Origin: Ereboglobus luteus
GTDB lineage: Bacteria > Verrucomicrobiota > Verrucomicrobiia > Opitutales > Opitutaceae
Length of the DNA stretch: 64,000 bases
Assembly (NCBI RefSeq): GCF_003096195.1
Contig: NZ_CP023004.1
Coordinates: 3,452,501-3,516,500, forward strand
Direction: 5' to 3'
Made by a program: the position numbers and the translations under genes. The notes beneath the pieces were generated by a model, which saw only the letters and a program-made list of their open reading frames with translations, had not been told where the DNA came from and did no database searches. Below, one piece after another: positions 25,220 to 34,928 of this stretch (position 1 is the first letter of the stretch; the number at the start of each line of letters is the position of its first letter).

Positions 25220-26023
25220 ATGAACACCCAAGACTCAAACATTCTTTATACCGAAACGCCCGACCGCACACCCGACGCGGGCCCGATCCGGCGCGGCGGC
25301 ACCGCCGTGTGGTTCTGGACCATCGTCGCCGGCCTCGCCGCCATCGTCCTCACGGTGGCGGGCGTGCAAGTGGAGGGCTGCAGGCCCTGGGCCTGGATGC
25401 CCGCTGTGGCGCTGGGCGCGCCCTGCGTCTACGGCATCTGGGGCATTTACCGAAGCTACCGCGACCGGGTGGACGTGCCCAAGTCGCACAACGTGCTCGC
25501 CGGCGAGCTCGGCTTCGACCTGCTCGCCACCTGCCGCGGCGTGGCGGCCACGGCGTTTTTTGTTCCCGACACGCTGGTGCGCTCGGGTGAGACGACATTA
25601 TTTCTCTTTCTCGAAAACTACCGCTCGCGCCAAAGCGTGGTGACCGTGCGCCTCGGACATCTTCCCGACATCGGACGCCCCGAGGCCACCTACACGAAGT
25701 TCCACCTCGCCGCGGGGCAGGCCGCGGTTTACATGCTGCCCGTGCGCACGAACGCCAACATTGTCACGGGCCACCATCGCCTCTCGGTGCAACTCACGGT
25801 CGAACGCCCCACGGGCTTCGGGCAAAAGCTGGAAGGCACGCGTTCGCGCATTCACAGCATGAGAAAACTGCGCATGGCCGTGCCCTTCGAACTCGCCGCG
25901 GGACGCCCCGAGGAGGCGAATACGCATGCCGAGCTTCCCAAGCCGCGCTACGTCTCGCTCGCCTCGATCAGCGAAAAAGAACCGACCGTCGAGCGCCTGC
26001 AAGAGCTGCTTGGAAAAGCGTGA
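25220..26023 (+). CDS. Membrane-anchored hypothetical protein
   Basis: 267 residues from ATG 25220. Two hydrophobic segments near the N-terminus (WFWTIVAGLAAIVLTVAGVQ, about 31-50, and AWMPAVALGAPCVYGIWGIY, about 57-76) are followed by a soluble, strand-rich domain with LFLFLENYRSRQSVVTVRLG and FHLAAGQAAVYMLPVRTNAN. This looks like a beta-sandwich of the kind that binds a partner or ligand at the membrane. It ends EKEPTVERLQELLGKA. I do not recognise it. Pairing with the preceding small membrane protein is inferred from spacing. Confidence 0.65.
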   Translation: MNTQDSNILYTETPDRTPDAGPIRRGGTAVWFWTIVAGLAAIVLTVAGVQVEGCRPWAWMPAVALGAPCVYGIWGIYRSYRDRVDVPKSHNVLAGELGFDLLATCRGVAATAFFVPDTLVRSGETTLFLFLENYRSRQSVVTVRLGHLPDIGRPEATYTKFHLAAGQAAVYMLPVRTNANIVTGHHRLSVQLTVERPTGFGQKLEGTRSRIHSMRKLRMAVPFELAAGRPEEANTHAELPKPRYVSLASISEKEPTVERLQELLGKA

Positions 26024-26118
26024 GGAATTTCCCCTCGCTCATTTTTCGGCGCAACGCGGACTGTGTTGCGCCATCTTTCGGCTAGCGCAGGGAGGATTTT
26101 TGCGTCACGGTGTGAGGC

Positions 26119-27498
26119 ATGTTTAATCCTGTTGAAAAACTGAAAGAGTTCATTCGTTGCGCGAGTATTTCCACGGATTCGTCCGCCAAGGCCGGCATGG
26201 CGGCGGCGCGCGATCTGGTGGTCGATTTGCTGAAATCGTCCGGTTTCAAGGTCGATGTTGTTTCGATTCCGTCGGGAGTGCATCCTGTCATTTACGCGCA
26301 CCGCGGCGGCGATGAAAGCTGGCCGCACGTGATTGTTTACGGGCACTACGACGTGCAGCCCGCCGATCCGCTCAACCTGTGGGAGAGTCCGGCGTTTGAG
26401 CCGGAGATTCGCGGCGAGCGCATCTACGGGCGCGGCGCGGCGGACAACAAGGGGCCGCTGCTCGTGCACATCGCGGCGATCACAAAACTGCTGGAGCGCG
26501 AGCCGGACCTGCCGCTGCAAATCACTTTTGTCATCGAGGGCGAGGAGGAGATGGGCAGCCCGAGTTTCCTGCCGTTCCTTGAGCAATACAAGGACCGCCT
26601 CGGCAAGGCCGACTGCGTGATTTTGTCCGACACGGGCAGCCCCCGCGAGGACCAGCTCGTCGTGACGTGCGGATTGCGCGGGTTGATGCTGCTCGACCTG
26701 ATTGTGACGGGGCCGAAAATGGACCTGCACTCGGGGCTTCACGGCGGTGTATTGAGAAACCCAATACAAGCGCTGACCGAGGTGTGCGCGTCGCTGCACT
26801 CGCCCGACGGGCGCGTGAACGTGCCCGGCTTCTACGACGACGTGCTGCCCGTGGAGCAGTGGGAGCGCGACGAGCTGACGAAGCTCGGACAGAGCGAGGA
26901 GGAGTATCGCGAGTTTCTCGGCATCCCGGCGTTTCACCCGGCGAAGGATTACACACCGTTCGAGGCCACGCGCTACGGACCCACGCTCGAGTTCAACGGC
27001 ATCGGCGGCGGTTATCAGGGCGAGGGCACGAAGACTGTTATTCCGAGCAAGGCGTTCGTGAAGATTAGCTGCCGCCTGGTGTCGAATCAGGACCCGGTAA
27101 AAATCCGCGAGCTGGTTTACAACACGATCAAGGAGCGCATGCCGAAGGATGTGACGTTTGAGCTGGTCAACCAGCACGACGCGCAGGCCTATGTCGTGGT
27201 GCCGCCCGGCCGGAGCAACACGCCGAAGGACCAGTCGCCGGTGCTTGCGCGCGCGTTTCGCGCCACCGACTCGGCGGTGACCGAGGTGTTCGGCAACGCG
27301 CCGCTGTATTTGCGCGAGGGCGGCAGCGTGCCGATCATCGCGGACATCAAGCGCGTGCTCGGCCTCGACTCGATGCTGCTCGGCCTGTTTCTGCCCGAGG
27401 ACAACCTGCACGCGCCGAACGAAAGCTTTCACCTCGGCGTAATGGAGAAGGGCATCCTGGCCGTTGAAAAGGTTTACGAAAAAATCGCGCGCGGATGA
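26119..27498 (+). CDS. M20 family metallopeptidase (dipeptidase)
   Basis: 459 residues. All M20 metal ligands are visible: HYDVQPADP (about 76-84; His and Asp), GRGAADNKG (about 106-114; bridging Asp), the catalytic Glu and ligand Glu in EGEEEMGS, Asp in LSDTGSPR, and His in NESFHLGV near the C-terminus. A dimerisation domain is inserted around 190-320 (LHSGLHGGVLRNPIQAL). This layout is that of the dipeptidase/carnosinase-like branch, which cleaves dipeptides in the cytoplasm. There is no signal peptide. It ends in a strong hairpin at 27497-27524. Confidence 0.9.
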   Translation: MFNPVEKLKEFIRCASISTDSSAKAGMAAARDLVVDLLKSSGFKVDVVSIPSGVHPVIYAHRGGDESWPHVIVYGHYDVQPADPLNLWESPAFEPEIRGERIYGRGAADNKGPLLVHIAAITKLLEREPDLPLQITFVIEGEEEMGSPSFLPFLEQYKDRLGKADCVILSDTGSPREDQLVVTCGLRGLMLLDLIVTGPKMDLHSGLHGGVLRNPIQALTEVCASLHSPDGRVNVPGFYDDVLPVEQWERDELTKLGQSEEEYREFLGIPAFHPAKDYTPFEATRYGPTLEFNGIGGGYQGEGTKTVIPSKAFVKISCRLVSNQDPVKIRELVYNTIKERMPKDVTFELVNQHDAQAYVVVPPGRSNTPKDQSPVLARAFRATDSAVTEVFGNAPLYLREGGSVPIIADIKRVLGLDSMLLGLFLPEDNLHAPNESFHLGVMEKGILAVEKVYEKIARG

Positions 27499-27524
27499 AA
27501 CACGTTTTTCAAAAAACGTGTTTC
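27497..27524 (+). terminator. Hairpin overlapping the M20 peptidase stop
   Basis: GAAACACGTTTTT (27497-27509) pairs perfectly with AAAAACGTGTTTC (27512-27524), leaving a two-base loop, so a real hairpin would open the innermost pairs. No T-run follows, but each arm holds an A/T run, so it could act as a bidirectional terminator or be the edge of the repeat that follows. Confidence 0.55.
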
Positions 27525-27530
27525 GACGAA

Positions 27531-27603
27531 GGTGGCACAGACATTCCTGTCTGTGCCGTGATTTGCGCGAACTCTCCGCACAGACAGAAATGTCTGTGCT
27601 ACC
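27531..27603. repeat. Double-hairpin intergenic repeat, GGCACAGACA type
   Basis: Two hairpins, GGCACAGACA-TTCC-TGTCTGTGCC and GCACAGACA-GAAA-TGTCTGTGC, which also pair with one another (GGTGGCACAGACA against TGTCTGTGCTACC). The left flank AAAAACGTGTTTCGACGA recurs almost exactly in the island at 11804-11820. Confidence 0.8.
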
Positions 27604-27614
27604 TTGGCTAAGCC

Positions 27615-28607
27615 ATGCCGCCTGAAACCGGTCCATCATCGCAGCCAGTTCCATCCCCGTCGCGGCACAACGCGGAGCAGGAGTTGATCGAGGACATCCT
27701 CCGCGTGATGCTCGAATGCGAATACCAAAATCACGCGCCGTCGGGCGAGCACCTGGCGGGCGTGTCGGGGATTCCTTTGCAGGATGTCTTGCGCGCGCTG
27801 GGCAAGGCGCGCGAGGCCGGGCTGGTGACGGTTTCCGAATCGGGCAACTGGACGCTTGCGCCGCAAGGGCGCGAAATTGGCCTGCTCATCATGCGCGCGC
27901 ACCGGTTGACGGAAACACGGCTTGCCCGCCAATCGGGCGTCAAGCCCGAGCGCTGGCACGAGATTGCGCACGAGGAGGAGCACCAGCTTTCGCGCGACGA
28001 GGTCAACCGCCTTTCGGACCAGCTGGACAATCCCCGCTTCGATCCGCACGGCGATCCCATACCGACCCGCGAGGGCACCTGGCCGGCGCACAAGGGGCAG
28101 TCGCTGCTCGCGTTTCGCCCGGGCGATTGCGGAGTGATCGAGCACGTCGAGGACGAACCGCCGGCTTTGTTTTCGCGACTGGTTGAGGCGGGCGTTTATG
28201 CCGGAATGCGTTTCTCCCTGTTGGAAGCAAACGCCGCCGCCTGCCGGCTTTCCGTCGAGGCGCGAGAGATATCGCTTCCGTCCGAACTCGCCACAATGAT
28301 TCGCGCGCGCCCGCCGGTTGCCGCGGACGAGCGCGTGCCCGAGGGCGCGCGCCGGCTCTCCGATCTCACCATTGGCAAAAGCGCGGACGTGCTGCTTTTG
28401 CTGCCCGGCTGCATCGGCGTGGAGCGCTCGCGGCTGCTCGACCTCGGTTTCGTGCCCGGCAGCCGTATCGAATACGCGATGCAAAGCCCGTTTCACGGTC
28501 CGGCGGCGTTCAGTGTGCGCGGCACGTTGATCGCGCTCCGCCGTGAGCAGGCGGAGCAGGTCTTGATTTGTCCGCTGCCCGAAACCGCCCCTGCCGCGCA
28601 AAATTAG
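27615..28607 (+). CDS. DtxR/MntR-type metal regulator with FeoA-like domains
   Basis: 330 residues. The N-terminal half has a DtxR-type winged helix (EDILRVMLECEYQNHAPSGE, then LAGVSGIPLQDVLRALGKAR) and the metal/dimerisation helix (RAHRLTETRLARQSGVKPER, then HEEEHQLSRDEVNRLSDQL, with HPHGDPIPT-like FDPHGDPIPT). The C-terminal half has two SH3-like FeoA-type units, about 170-235 (LAFRPGDCGVIEHVEDE) and about 250-320 (RRLSDLTIGKSADVLLLLPG, then LLDLGFVPGSRIEYAMQSPF). It lies 14 bp before feoB, so it probably senses iron and controls the transporter, or serves partly as its FeoA. Confidence 0.85.
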   Translation: MPPETGPSSQPVPSPSRHNAEQELIEDILRVMLECEYQNHAPSGEHLAGVSGIPLQDVLRALGKAREAGLVTVSESGNWTLAPQGREIGLLIMRAHRLTETRLARQSGVKPERWHEIAHEEEHQLSRDEVNRLSDQLDNPRFDPHGDPIPTREGTWPAHKGQSLLAFRPGDCGVIEHVEDEPPALFSRLVEAGVYAGMRFSLLEANAAACRLSVEAREISLPSELATMIRARPPVAADERVPEGARRLSDLTIGKSADVLLLLPGCIGVERSRLLDLGFVPGSRIEYAMQSPFHGPAAFSVRGTLIALRREQAEQVLICPLPETAPAAQN

Positions 28608-28621
28608 AATCATTTCTCCCG

Positions 28622-30871
28622 ATGTCCGACGCCTGTCCTCCGTCCTCCTGCTCAACTTGCCCTTCCGCTCCGCGCGAAGGGCTGGAGCGGCTCGGCGTGC
28701 GCATCGACCAGTGGGATTGTGTCATCGCGCTCGCGGGAAATCCGAACACCGGCAAGAGCACCGTCTTCAACAGCCTCACGGGATTGCGCCAGCACACCGG
28801 CAACTGGCCCGGCAAAACAATCGCGCGCGCCGAGGGCGGTTTTTCCTATCAGGGCAAACGCTACAAAATCGTCGATCTGCCCGGCACGTATTCACTGCGC
28901 TCGGCGAGTCCCGACGAAACCGTCGCGCGCGAATTTATTTTGTTCGGCCAGCCCGATGTTTCGGTGATCGTGGCCGACGCATCCTCGCTCGAGCGAAACC
29001 TCAATCTCGTTTTGCAGGTGTTGCAGATCACCGACAAGGCCGTGCTCTGCCTGAACCTCATGGACGAGGCGCGCGCCAACAATCTTGTGATCGACGCGCG
29101 CCGCCTTTCCGCCGACTTGGGCATTCCCGTCGTGCCGTGCGCGGCGAGGCGAGGGGAGGGGATCGATAAACTGCTCGCCGAAATCCACGCCGTCGCCACG
29201 GGCGCGGTGGTGTGCAAACCCCGCCGCCTTCAACTCGATGTGCCCGGCCTCCGCGAGGCGCTTCCGCTCATCGTGGAGCGCTTGAAAAAAACATTTCCCG
29301 CGCTCGCGCATCCCGACTGGATTGCGCTGCGCCTGCTCGAGGGCGACCGCTCCATTGCCGACTTGGTGCGAAACGGGCGCATCGGCACGCTCGCCGGCGA
29401 TCATGCCGCCACCGCGAACACAGGCTCCGAATCCGCCGCCAATTCGCCCGCCGCGGACAATCCCGAGGGCGTGTCGATTGTCGAGACTGCCCTGCACATG
29501 CGCTGGAAGCTGCCGTCAAATTATCGCGACCGGCTCACCGAGGCCATTTACGCGGAGTCCTCGCGCATCGTTTCGCGCTCGGTTGCGCGCAAGGGCGCGT
29601 CGCGCCGCGTCGATTTGCAAAACAAACTCGACGCGCTCCTCACCGGGCCGTGGACGGGTTTCCCGATCATGGGCCTGGCATTCGCCGTCGTGTTGTGGAT
29701 CACAATCAGCGGGGCGAATTATCCCAGCGAATTGCTCAACACGCTTCTGCTCGGCAAAATCTATCCATTCCTGCACGACCTGGCGCACGCGCACCTCTGG
29801 CCGTGGCTGGCGGGACTGCTGATCGACGGCGTTTACCTCGCCGCCGCGTGGGTGATCAGCGTGATGCTGCCGCCCATGGCGATCTTCTTTCCACTGTTTA
29901 CAATACTGGAGGATTTTGGCTACCTGCCGCGCGTGGCGTTCAACCTCGACCGGCTTTTCCAGCGAGTCGGCGCGCACGGCAAACAATCGCTCACCATGGC
30001 GATGGGCTACGGTTGCAACGCCGCCGGAATCATCGCCGCGCGCGTGATCGACTCGCCGCGCGAACGCCTGATCGCAATCATCACGAACAATTTTGCCATC
30101 TGCAACGGACGCTGGCCCGCGCAAATCCTCATCGCCACGATTTTTCTCGGCGCGCTCGCGCCCGCCGCGCTCGCGGGCGTGACGGCGACCCTCGCGGTTT
30201 TCCTGATCGCGGTGCTCGGCTTTGCGCTGACGCTGCTCACCTCGTGGGCGCTAAGCCGCACGGTGCTGCGAGGCGAGGCGTCCACGTTCAGCCTGGAACT
30301 GCCGCCGTATCGCCCGCCGAATATTTTGCGCACGCTCTACACCTCGCTCATTGACCGCACGCTCTTTGTCCTGTGGCGCGCCATCGTGTTTGCGGCCCCG
30401 GCGGGCGCGGTCATCTGGCTTGTCGCCAACGTCACCATCGGCGGCACCAGCCTCGCCGGGTGGATTGTCGGCGGGCTTGATCCGCTCGCGTGGTTCATCG
30501 GACTCAACGGCGTCATCCTGCTCGCTTACATTATCGCGATACCCGCCAACGAAATCGTCATCCCGACAGTCCTGATGTTGACGGTGCTGCTGACCGGCCA
30601 CGTCGTGCCCGGAAGCGAAGCCGGCGTGATTTTTGAAACCGACAACGCCAGTGTGAAAACGCTCCTGACCCAGGGCGGCTGGACGCTCCTCACGGGAATA
30701 AACCTGATGCTTTTCAGCCTCTGCCACAACCCCTGCAGCACGACGATCTACACGATCTACAAGGAAACGCGCTCGGCCAAATGGACGGCGCTTGCCACCT
30801 TCATGCCCATCGCCATCGGCGTCGCCCTCTGCAGCCTCGTCGCGTTTGTATGGCGCATGGCCGCCGGATGA
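28622..30871 (+). CDS. feoB: Ferrous iron transporter FeoB
   Basis: 749 residues from ATG 28622; an earlier in-frame TTG is rejected because it overlaps the regulator. A Cys-rich N-terminal lead (SDACPPSSCSTC) precedes the G domain: G1 GNPNTGKST (about 39-47), G3 DLPGTYSL, G4 NLMD. A regulatory helical linker and two Gate domains with about eight or more membrane segments follow (GAHGKQSLTMAMGYGCNAAG with the Cys-containing motif, and later AIPANEIVIPT). It imports Fe2+ across the inner membrane under low oxygen. It is co-transcribed with the upstream regulator. No separate feoA is present. Confidence 0.95.
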   Translation: MSDACPPSSCSTCPSAPREGLERLGVRIDQWDCVIALAGNPNTGKSTVFNSLTGLRQHTGNWPGKTIARAEGGFSYQGKRYKIVDLPGTYSLRSASPDETVAREFILFGQPDVSVIVADASSLERNLNLVLQVLQITDKAVLCLNLMDEARANNLVIDARRLSADLGIPVVPCAARRGEGIDKLLAEIHAVATGAVVCKPRRLQLDVPGLREALPLIVERLKKTFPALAHPDWIALRLLEGDRSIADLVRNGRIGTLAGDHAATANTGSESAANSPAADNPEGVSIVETALHMRWKLPSNYRDRLTEAIYAESSRIVSRSVARKGASRRVDLQNKLDALLTGPWTGFPIMGLAFAVVLWITISGANYPSELLNTLLLGKIYPFLHDLAHAHLWPWLAGLLIDGVYLAAAWVISVMLPPMAIFFPLFTILEDFGYLPRVAFNLDRLFQRVGAHGKQSLTMAMGYGCNAAGIIAARVIDSPRERLIAIITNNFAICNGRWPAQILIATIFLGALAPAALAGVTATLAVFLIAVLGFALTLLTSWALSRTVLRGEASTFSLELPPYRPPNILRTLYTSLIDRTLFVLWRAIVFAAPAGAVIWLVANVTIGGTSLAGWIVGGLDPLAWFIGLNGVILLAYIIAIPANEIVIPTVLMLTVLLTGHVVPGSEAGVIFETDNASVKTLLTQGGWTLLTGINLMLFSLCHNPCSTTIYTIYKETRSAKWTALATFMPIAIGVALCSLVAFVWRMAAG

Positions 30872-30884
30872 TTGAACGAACCTT

Positions 30885-31097
30885 GTGCTCCAACGCGCCG
30901 CAAATGCTGATGTATCTGCCCGCATCTATCCCAAAGCGACGATTCTCGGCGGAGACACGGTGATCGGCGAAAACTCAATCGTCGGCTCGAACGTGTGGCT
31001 GATGCAATCGATGCCCGCCAACAGCATCGCCTATTACCAAGGCGACGCCGCCTCAGTCATCCGCCCGCGCAACACAAAGGAAACGATTTTGGAGTAA
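30885..31097 (+). pseudogene. C-terminal fragment of serine O-acetyltransferase
   Basis: About 70 residues with the hexapeptide left-handed helix end of serine acetyltransferase: [20 protein letters not shown], then [20 protein letters not shown], then a tail. The His-containing catalytic part and the rest of the enzyme (about 200 residues) are missing; upstream sequence is feoB and gives no match. It starts 13 bp after the feoB stop. A remnant left by deletion, not a working enzyme. Confidence 0.65.
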
Positions 31098-31123
31098 TCG
31101 CCGGGCTCGCCGCTCATTCCCCT

Positions 31124-31840
31124 TCATTCCCTCCACACTTCCGCACCAAGCGGCAATTCGTTTAATTCCGCCCGCGCTTCGCGCCAAGAGGGGTAGTGTG
31201 TTTCCATTATGGATATGAAACGCTCGCTGTGGGTTGGCTCGATCAGGTGAATCATCTCGTGGACAAGCACGTATTCGAGCAGGTCTCTGGGTTTCTTCAC
31301 GAGTTCCGTGTTGAGGCGGATGTGCCCGGCACGGTGGTTGCAGCTTCCCCATTTGGTTTTCATCCGTTGGAGAAAGTAAGCCGCCACCCTCACTTTCAGT
31401 CTCGGTTCCCATTGCCGTATAAGCGCAGGAACCACGGCATGAAGCAGAGACTTGTGCCACTCATGGATTATTTGGGACCGCTTGGCGGCAGCGCTGCCGG
31501 GGCGCACGGTCAGGGTGATGCGTTTGTGGTCGAGCACCACGGAAGGTTTGGCGTCGCGGTGTCTGATGGTCATCAGATGCCGCCGCCCCCAGAGGTAATG
31601 GCTTTCCCGTTCCACGAATTGGCGGGGTGTTTCGCGTGCTTGTCTGTTCAGTTTTTCCTGTTGGTTCCGAATCCAGCCGAGCTTGGAAATCGCATACGCG
31701 CGCGCCACCTCGAGGCGCGTTGTTTTCGGAGTGACCAGCGTGACGCGGCCATCGGGCGGATGAACAGAGAGATGGACGTTCTTGATGTCCTTTCGGGTCA
31801 CCTGAATCGAAATCTCCCCGAGTTTGACCGTCTCACTCAT
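31124..31840 (-). CDS. YgjP/DUF45-type zinc metalloprotease, last gene of the type I R-M operon
   Basis: 238 residues from ATG 31840, overlapping the hsdR stop by 8 bp. The zinc motif [15 protein letters not shown] (about 193-207) has the H-E-x-x-H core and the third His. [20 protein letters not shown] is the other signature of the family. The N-terminus ([20 protein letters not shown]) is also typical. This SprT-like family is often found at the end of type I restriction operons, where its role is unknown; it may process a system component. An upstream ATG at 31948 is rejected because it lies inside hsdR. Confidence 0.85.
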   Translation of the reverse strand: MSETVKLGEISIQVTRKDIKNVHLSVHPPDGRVTLVTPKTTRLEVARAYAISKLGWIRNQQEKLNRQARETPRQFVERESHYLWGRRHLMTIRHRDAKPSVVLDHKRITLTVRPGSAAAKRSQIIHEWHKSLLHAVVPALIRQWEPRLKVRVAAYFLQRMKTKWGSCNHRAGHIRLNTELVKKPRDLLEYVLVHEMIHLIEPTHSERFISIMETHYPSWREARAELNELPLGAEVWRE

Positions 31841-34800
31841 CGGCAGCCCGTTGGTTCTTGATGATCTCGAAAATAGCCTGCGTTGCCTGCCGGTCGCGGC
31901 CCATGATGGGATAAAGCGCATTAAGCACCTGCTTCTCCCGCGTCTCATCGCCTCGCCATCCAGCCGGGGCGTGTTCGCGCATGGCTTGGTCGAGATTCAG
32001 CGCGAGTTGCGCTTTTCCGTCATTATCCGACGGGCATTTGAAGGTGGTCGCCGGGATGCTGTCCAGATTGTTGTAAATTACAACAGCCCTCGGTTTGCCG
32101 TGCAAAACAGTCGGCACGCCGGCGGTCGCATCCTTCTTTACTATGCGCCTTGCGAGTTCCTCGGTTTTCCGAAGGAACGCTTCATAGCCTTCGGCATCCT
32201 CACGGCTTTGCTGGATGAGGTCATCAAGCAACTTCGACATCTGCTCGTAGAATTGAGGATCAGTGAGCTGGTCGCGGATGATGGTTTTGCGGACGTTGTT
32301 GATGATGCCCTCGGCGATGGCGTTCTTCGAGAGCTTGCCCTTGTCGTTGAGTTTCTTGGCGATGGCGTCGTGGATGCCGCTCTCAACAATCAACTCCATA
32401 AGTGACAGCTCGTTAAGATTGCCCACATCCGTCGCCGGGTCGGCCTGCACGTAGGTGTTGAGCAAGTGGCGCATGTCGGCCTCGAAGGGTTTGATATCCA
32501 GCTCTTCGCCGGAGTGTTTTTTGATGGCGGAACGGATGTCGCTGTAGAAGCCCACCTCGGTCTGTAATGCCGTAGCCTCTGTGGTGCTGTAACCGGCTTC
32601 GGCGAGGTCTTGCGCGATGTTGGCATAGGCGCGGACGAACGTCGCCACCGCTTTGTAAAATGAAATGCGCAACGGCTCGGTGTCGGCAAGCGCCTGCGGG
32701 TTGGCGGCATCCCCGCAGAAGTAGCGCAAAAACTGCTCCATCTCACGCGGCGGCGGCACGGGTTCGCACAGGTGGTGGAGTGCTTCGCGGGCGGTGTCGA
32801 GCCGCGTCTTGCCTTCTTTGAGCCAGTCTTTCAGTTCGATGTTGTTCGAGCCGCCATTGCCCGCGTCAATGTCGAGTTCGTCCGAGCTATAGATGGCGAT
32901 GGCTTCCTGAACATCCTTAAACAGCCTTTTGAAGTCCACGATGTAACCGTAATCCTTGTCGTCGCCGTCGAGGCGGTTGGTGCGGCAGATCGCCTGGAAA
33001 AGGTTGTGGTCGTGGAGTTCGTTATCGAGGTAGATGTAGGAGCAACTCGGCGCGTCAAAGCCGGTGAGGAGTTTGCTCACCACAATCAGCAGCTTCATGT
33101 TGGCCGGCTCTTCGATGAATTGCCGCTTGGCTTCATCCTCGTAGGCCTTGGTGGTCTGGCCGTCTTTGAGAACATGTTGGGTGTAGGTTTCGAACTTGTA
33201 GCGCTCGTCGCTGTTGGCCGGTTCTCTGGAAATCGCGTTGTGGTTCGGCTCGAACGAGGTGATGACGCCGCAGTATCGGCCGAAGGCTTTGCCCTGGAAA
33301 ATCCGATAGTAATGGCACGCATCGTAGATGCTCGCGGCGACAAGGATCGCCGTCCCGCGGTCGTTGTTGAGGCGCGGCTTGGTGTCAAAATCATGGATGA
33401 TGCTGGCAACGATGCGCGCCTTTCGCTCCTCGGCGCTCATCAGCTCCTCCATCGTGGCCCAGCGTTTGCGGATGATGGCCTTCTGAAAATTATTCAGCGC
33501 CTTGGTTTTTTGCTCGAAATAGGCCTCGATGGCCTGCGGCGAGGTGAGGCGTTGCGGCACATCGCGTGCCTCGTATTTCAGGTCGAGAATCACACCGTCC
33601 GCCACGCCTTCGTGAAACTTGTAGGTGTGGATGTAGGTGCCGAAAACGTCCCTCGTGGTCTGCCTGTCCTTTTTCAGAAGCGGCGTGCCGGTGAAGCCGA
33701 TAAAAATCGCATTTTCCAGCCAACGCTTCATCTGCCGGTTCATGTCGCCGCCTTGCGTGCGGTGGCATTCATCCACGAAGACATAGAAACGGCCATGCAC
33801 GGCGGGCGGCGGACCATTCAGGTCGGCGGGGTCAAACTTGTGGATCAGCGCGCAGAGCAGCCGGGGGGCGGGCGTGCCGAGTTTGCTGACAAACTCCGCC
33901 CGGTTCAGGATGCGGGGATCGGGCGAATCCTTGCCGACGAGGCCGGCGTTTTTCATCACGCCTTCGATCTGCTTGTCCAGTTCGTCGCGGTCGGTGACGA
34001 CGAGGATGCGGGCTTGCGGATCGTTTTCCAGCAGCCACTTGGCGAGCAAGACCATCAGGATGCTTTTGCCGCTGCCCTGCGTGTGCCAGATCACGCCGCC
34101 TTCGCGGTGGCGGATGCGTTCCTGCGCCGCCTTCACCGCCGCGAACTGATGCGGACGGGGCACTTTCTTCACGCCGCTGTCGAAGATGATGAAGTCGCGG
34201 ATGAGGTCGAGCAGCCGGGATTTTTCGCACATTTCGGCGAGCGGACGGTCCAGCAGTGCTCCGCTTGTCAAGGGGGCGGTGTTGACCGACTTCCATTCCA
34301 CGAAAAACTCCTCCCTGGTCGTCACCGTGCCATAGCGCAGTCCCTGGGAATCGTTGCCCGCGAAAACAAACTGCACGGTGGGGAAGAAACCTTTGTTGAA
34401 AATCTCCTCCTGATTGGTGATGAGCTGGCGCACGCCGTCGGCGATTTCCACCGAGCCGCGCTTGAGCTCGATCACGCCGATGGCGATGCCATTCAGATAC
34501 AGCACGATGTCGGGACGCCGTTCGTGGCCGCCGCGCAAAGTCACTTCCTCGGCAAGGGCGAAGTCGTTGTTTTCCGGATTCTCCCAATCCACCAGATGCA
34601 CCTGATCGCTCGGCTTTCCAACGGCAATCTGCACGGACGCGCCATAGCGCAGCAGTTGGTAGGTGCGCAGGTTTGCCTGATACAGCGTGATGCCGGTCGC
34701 GTCCGCGGCGGCCATCAATTTTTGCAAGGCGGCGGCAATGTGCGCCTCGGAATATCCGCGCTTCGTCAAATTGGCGCGGAGCAAGTCCGCCTCGATGCAA

Positions 34801-34928
34801 CGGTTATTCTCGCGTTTGTGCCAGTCGCCGAGGTAGCGGTAGCCGAGGCAGTCGGGGCGGGCGGGGTCGGTGAAGAGGGCGATGACGCGGTTTTGCGTCT
34901 TACGTTCGGAGCGGGGTTGTTCAGGCAT
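31833..34928 (-). CDS. hsdR: Type I restriction enzyme R subunit
   Basis: 1031 residues. The N-terminal nuclease has [20 protein letters not shown], with Asp140, Glu154 and Lys156 forming the PD-(D/E)xK site. The Superfamily 2 motor follows: Walker A HTQGSGKS (283-290), [12 protein letters not shown] (motif Ia), DECH (386-389), GFTGTPLL (motif III region). A helical C-terminal domain would bind the HsdM-HsdS core. It cuts DNA after translocation when the recognition site is unmethylated. It starts 8 bp before the stop of the DUF262 gene, so the two are coupled. Intact. Confidence 0.95.
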   Translation of the reverse strand: MPEQPRSERKTQNRVIALFTDPARPDCLGYRYLGDWHKRENNRCIEADLLRANLTKRGYSEAHIAAALQKLMAAADATGITLYQANLRTYQLLRYGASVQIAVGKPSDQVHLVDWENPENNDFALAEEVTLRGGHERRPDIVLYLNGIAIGVIELKRGSVEIADGVRQLITNQEEIFNKGFFPTVQFVFAGNDSQGLRYGTVTTREEFFVEWKSVNTAPLTSGALLDRPLAEMCEKSRLLDLIRDFIIFDSGVKKVPRPHQFAAVKAAQERIRHREGGVIWHTQGSGKSILMVLLAKWLLENDPQARILVVTDRDELDKQIEGVMKNAGLVGKDSPDPRILNRAEFVSKLGTPAPRLLCALIHKFDPADLNGPPPAVHGRFYVFVDECHRTQGGDMNRQMKRWLENAIFIGFTGTPLLKKDRQTTRDVFGTYIHTYKFHEGVADGVILDLKYEARDVPQRLTSPQAIEAYFEQKTKALNNFQKAIIRKRWATMEELMSAEERKARIVASIIHDFDTKPRLNNDRGTAILVAASIYDACHYYRIFQGKAFGRYCGVITSFEPNHNAISREPANSDERYKFETYTQHVLKDGQTTKAYEDEAKRQFIEEPANMKLLIVVSKLLTGFDAPSCSYIYLDNELHDHNLFQAICRTNRLDGDDKDYGYIVDFKRLFKDVQEAIAIYSSDELDIDAGNGGSNNIELKDWLKEGKTRLDTAREALHHLCEPVPPPREMEQFLRYFCGDAANPQALADTEPLRISFYKAVATFVRAYANIAQDLAEAGYSTTEATALQTEVGFYSDIRSAIKKHSGEELDIKPFEADMRHLLNTYVQADPATDVGNLNELSLMELIVESGIHDAIAKKLNDKGKLSKNAIAEGIINNVRKTIIRDQLTDPQFYEQMSKLLDDLIQQSREDAEGYEAFLRKTEELARRIVKKDATAGVPTVLHGKPRAVVIYNNLDSIPATTFKCPSDNDGKAQLALNLDQAMREHAPAGWRGDETREKQVLNALYPIMGRDRQATQAIFEIIKNQRAADE

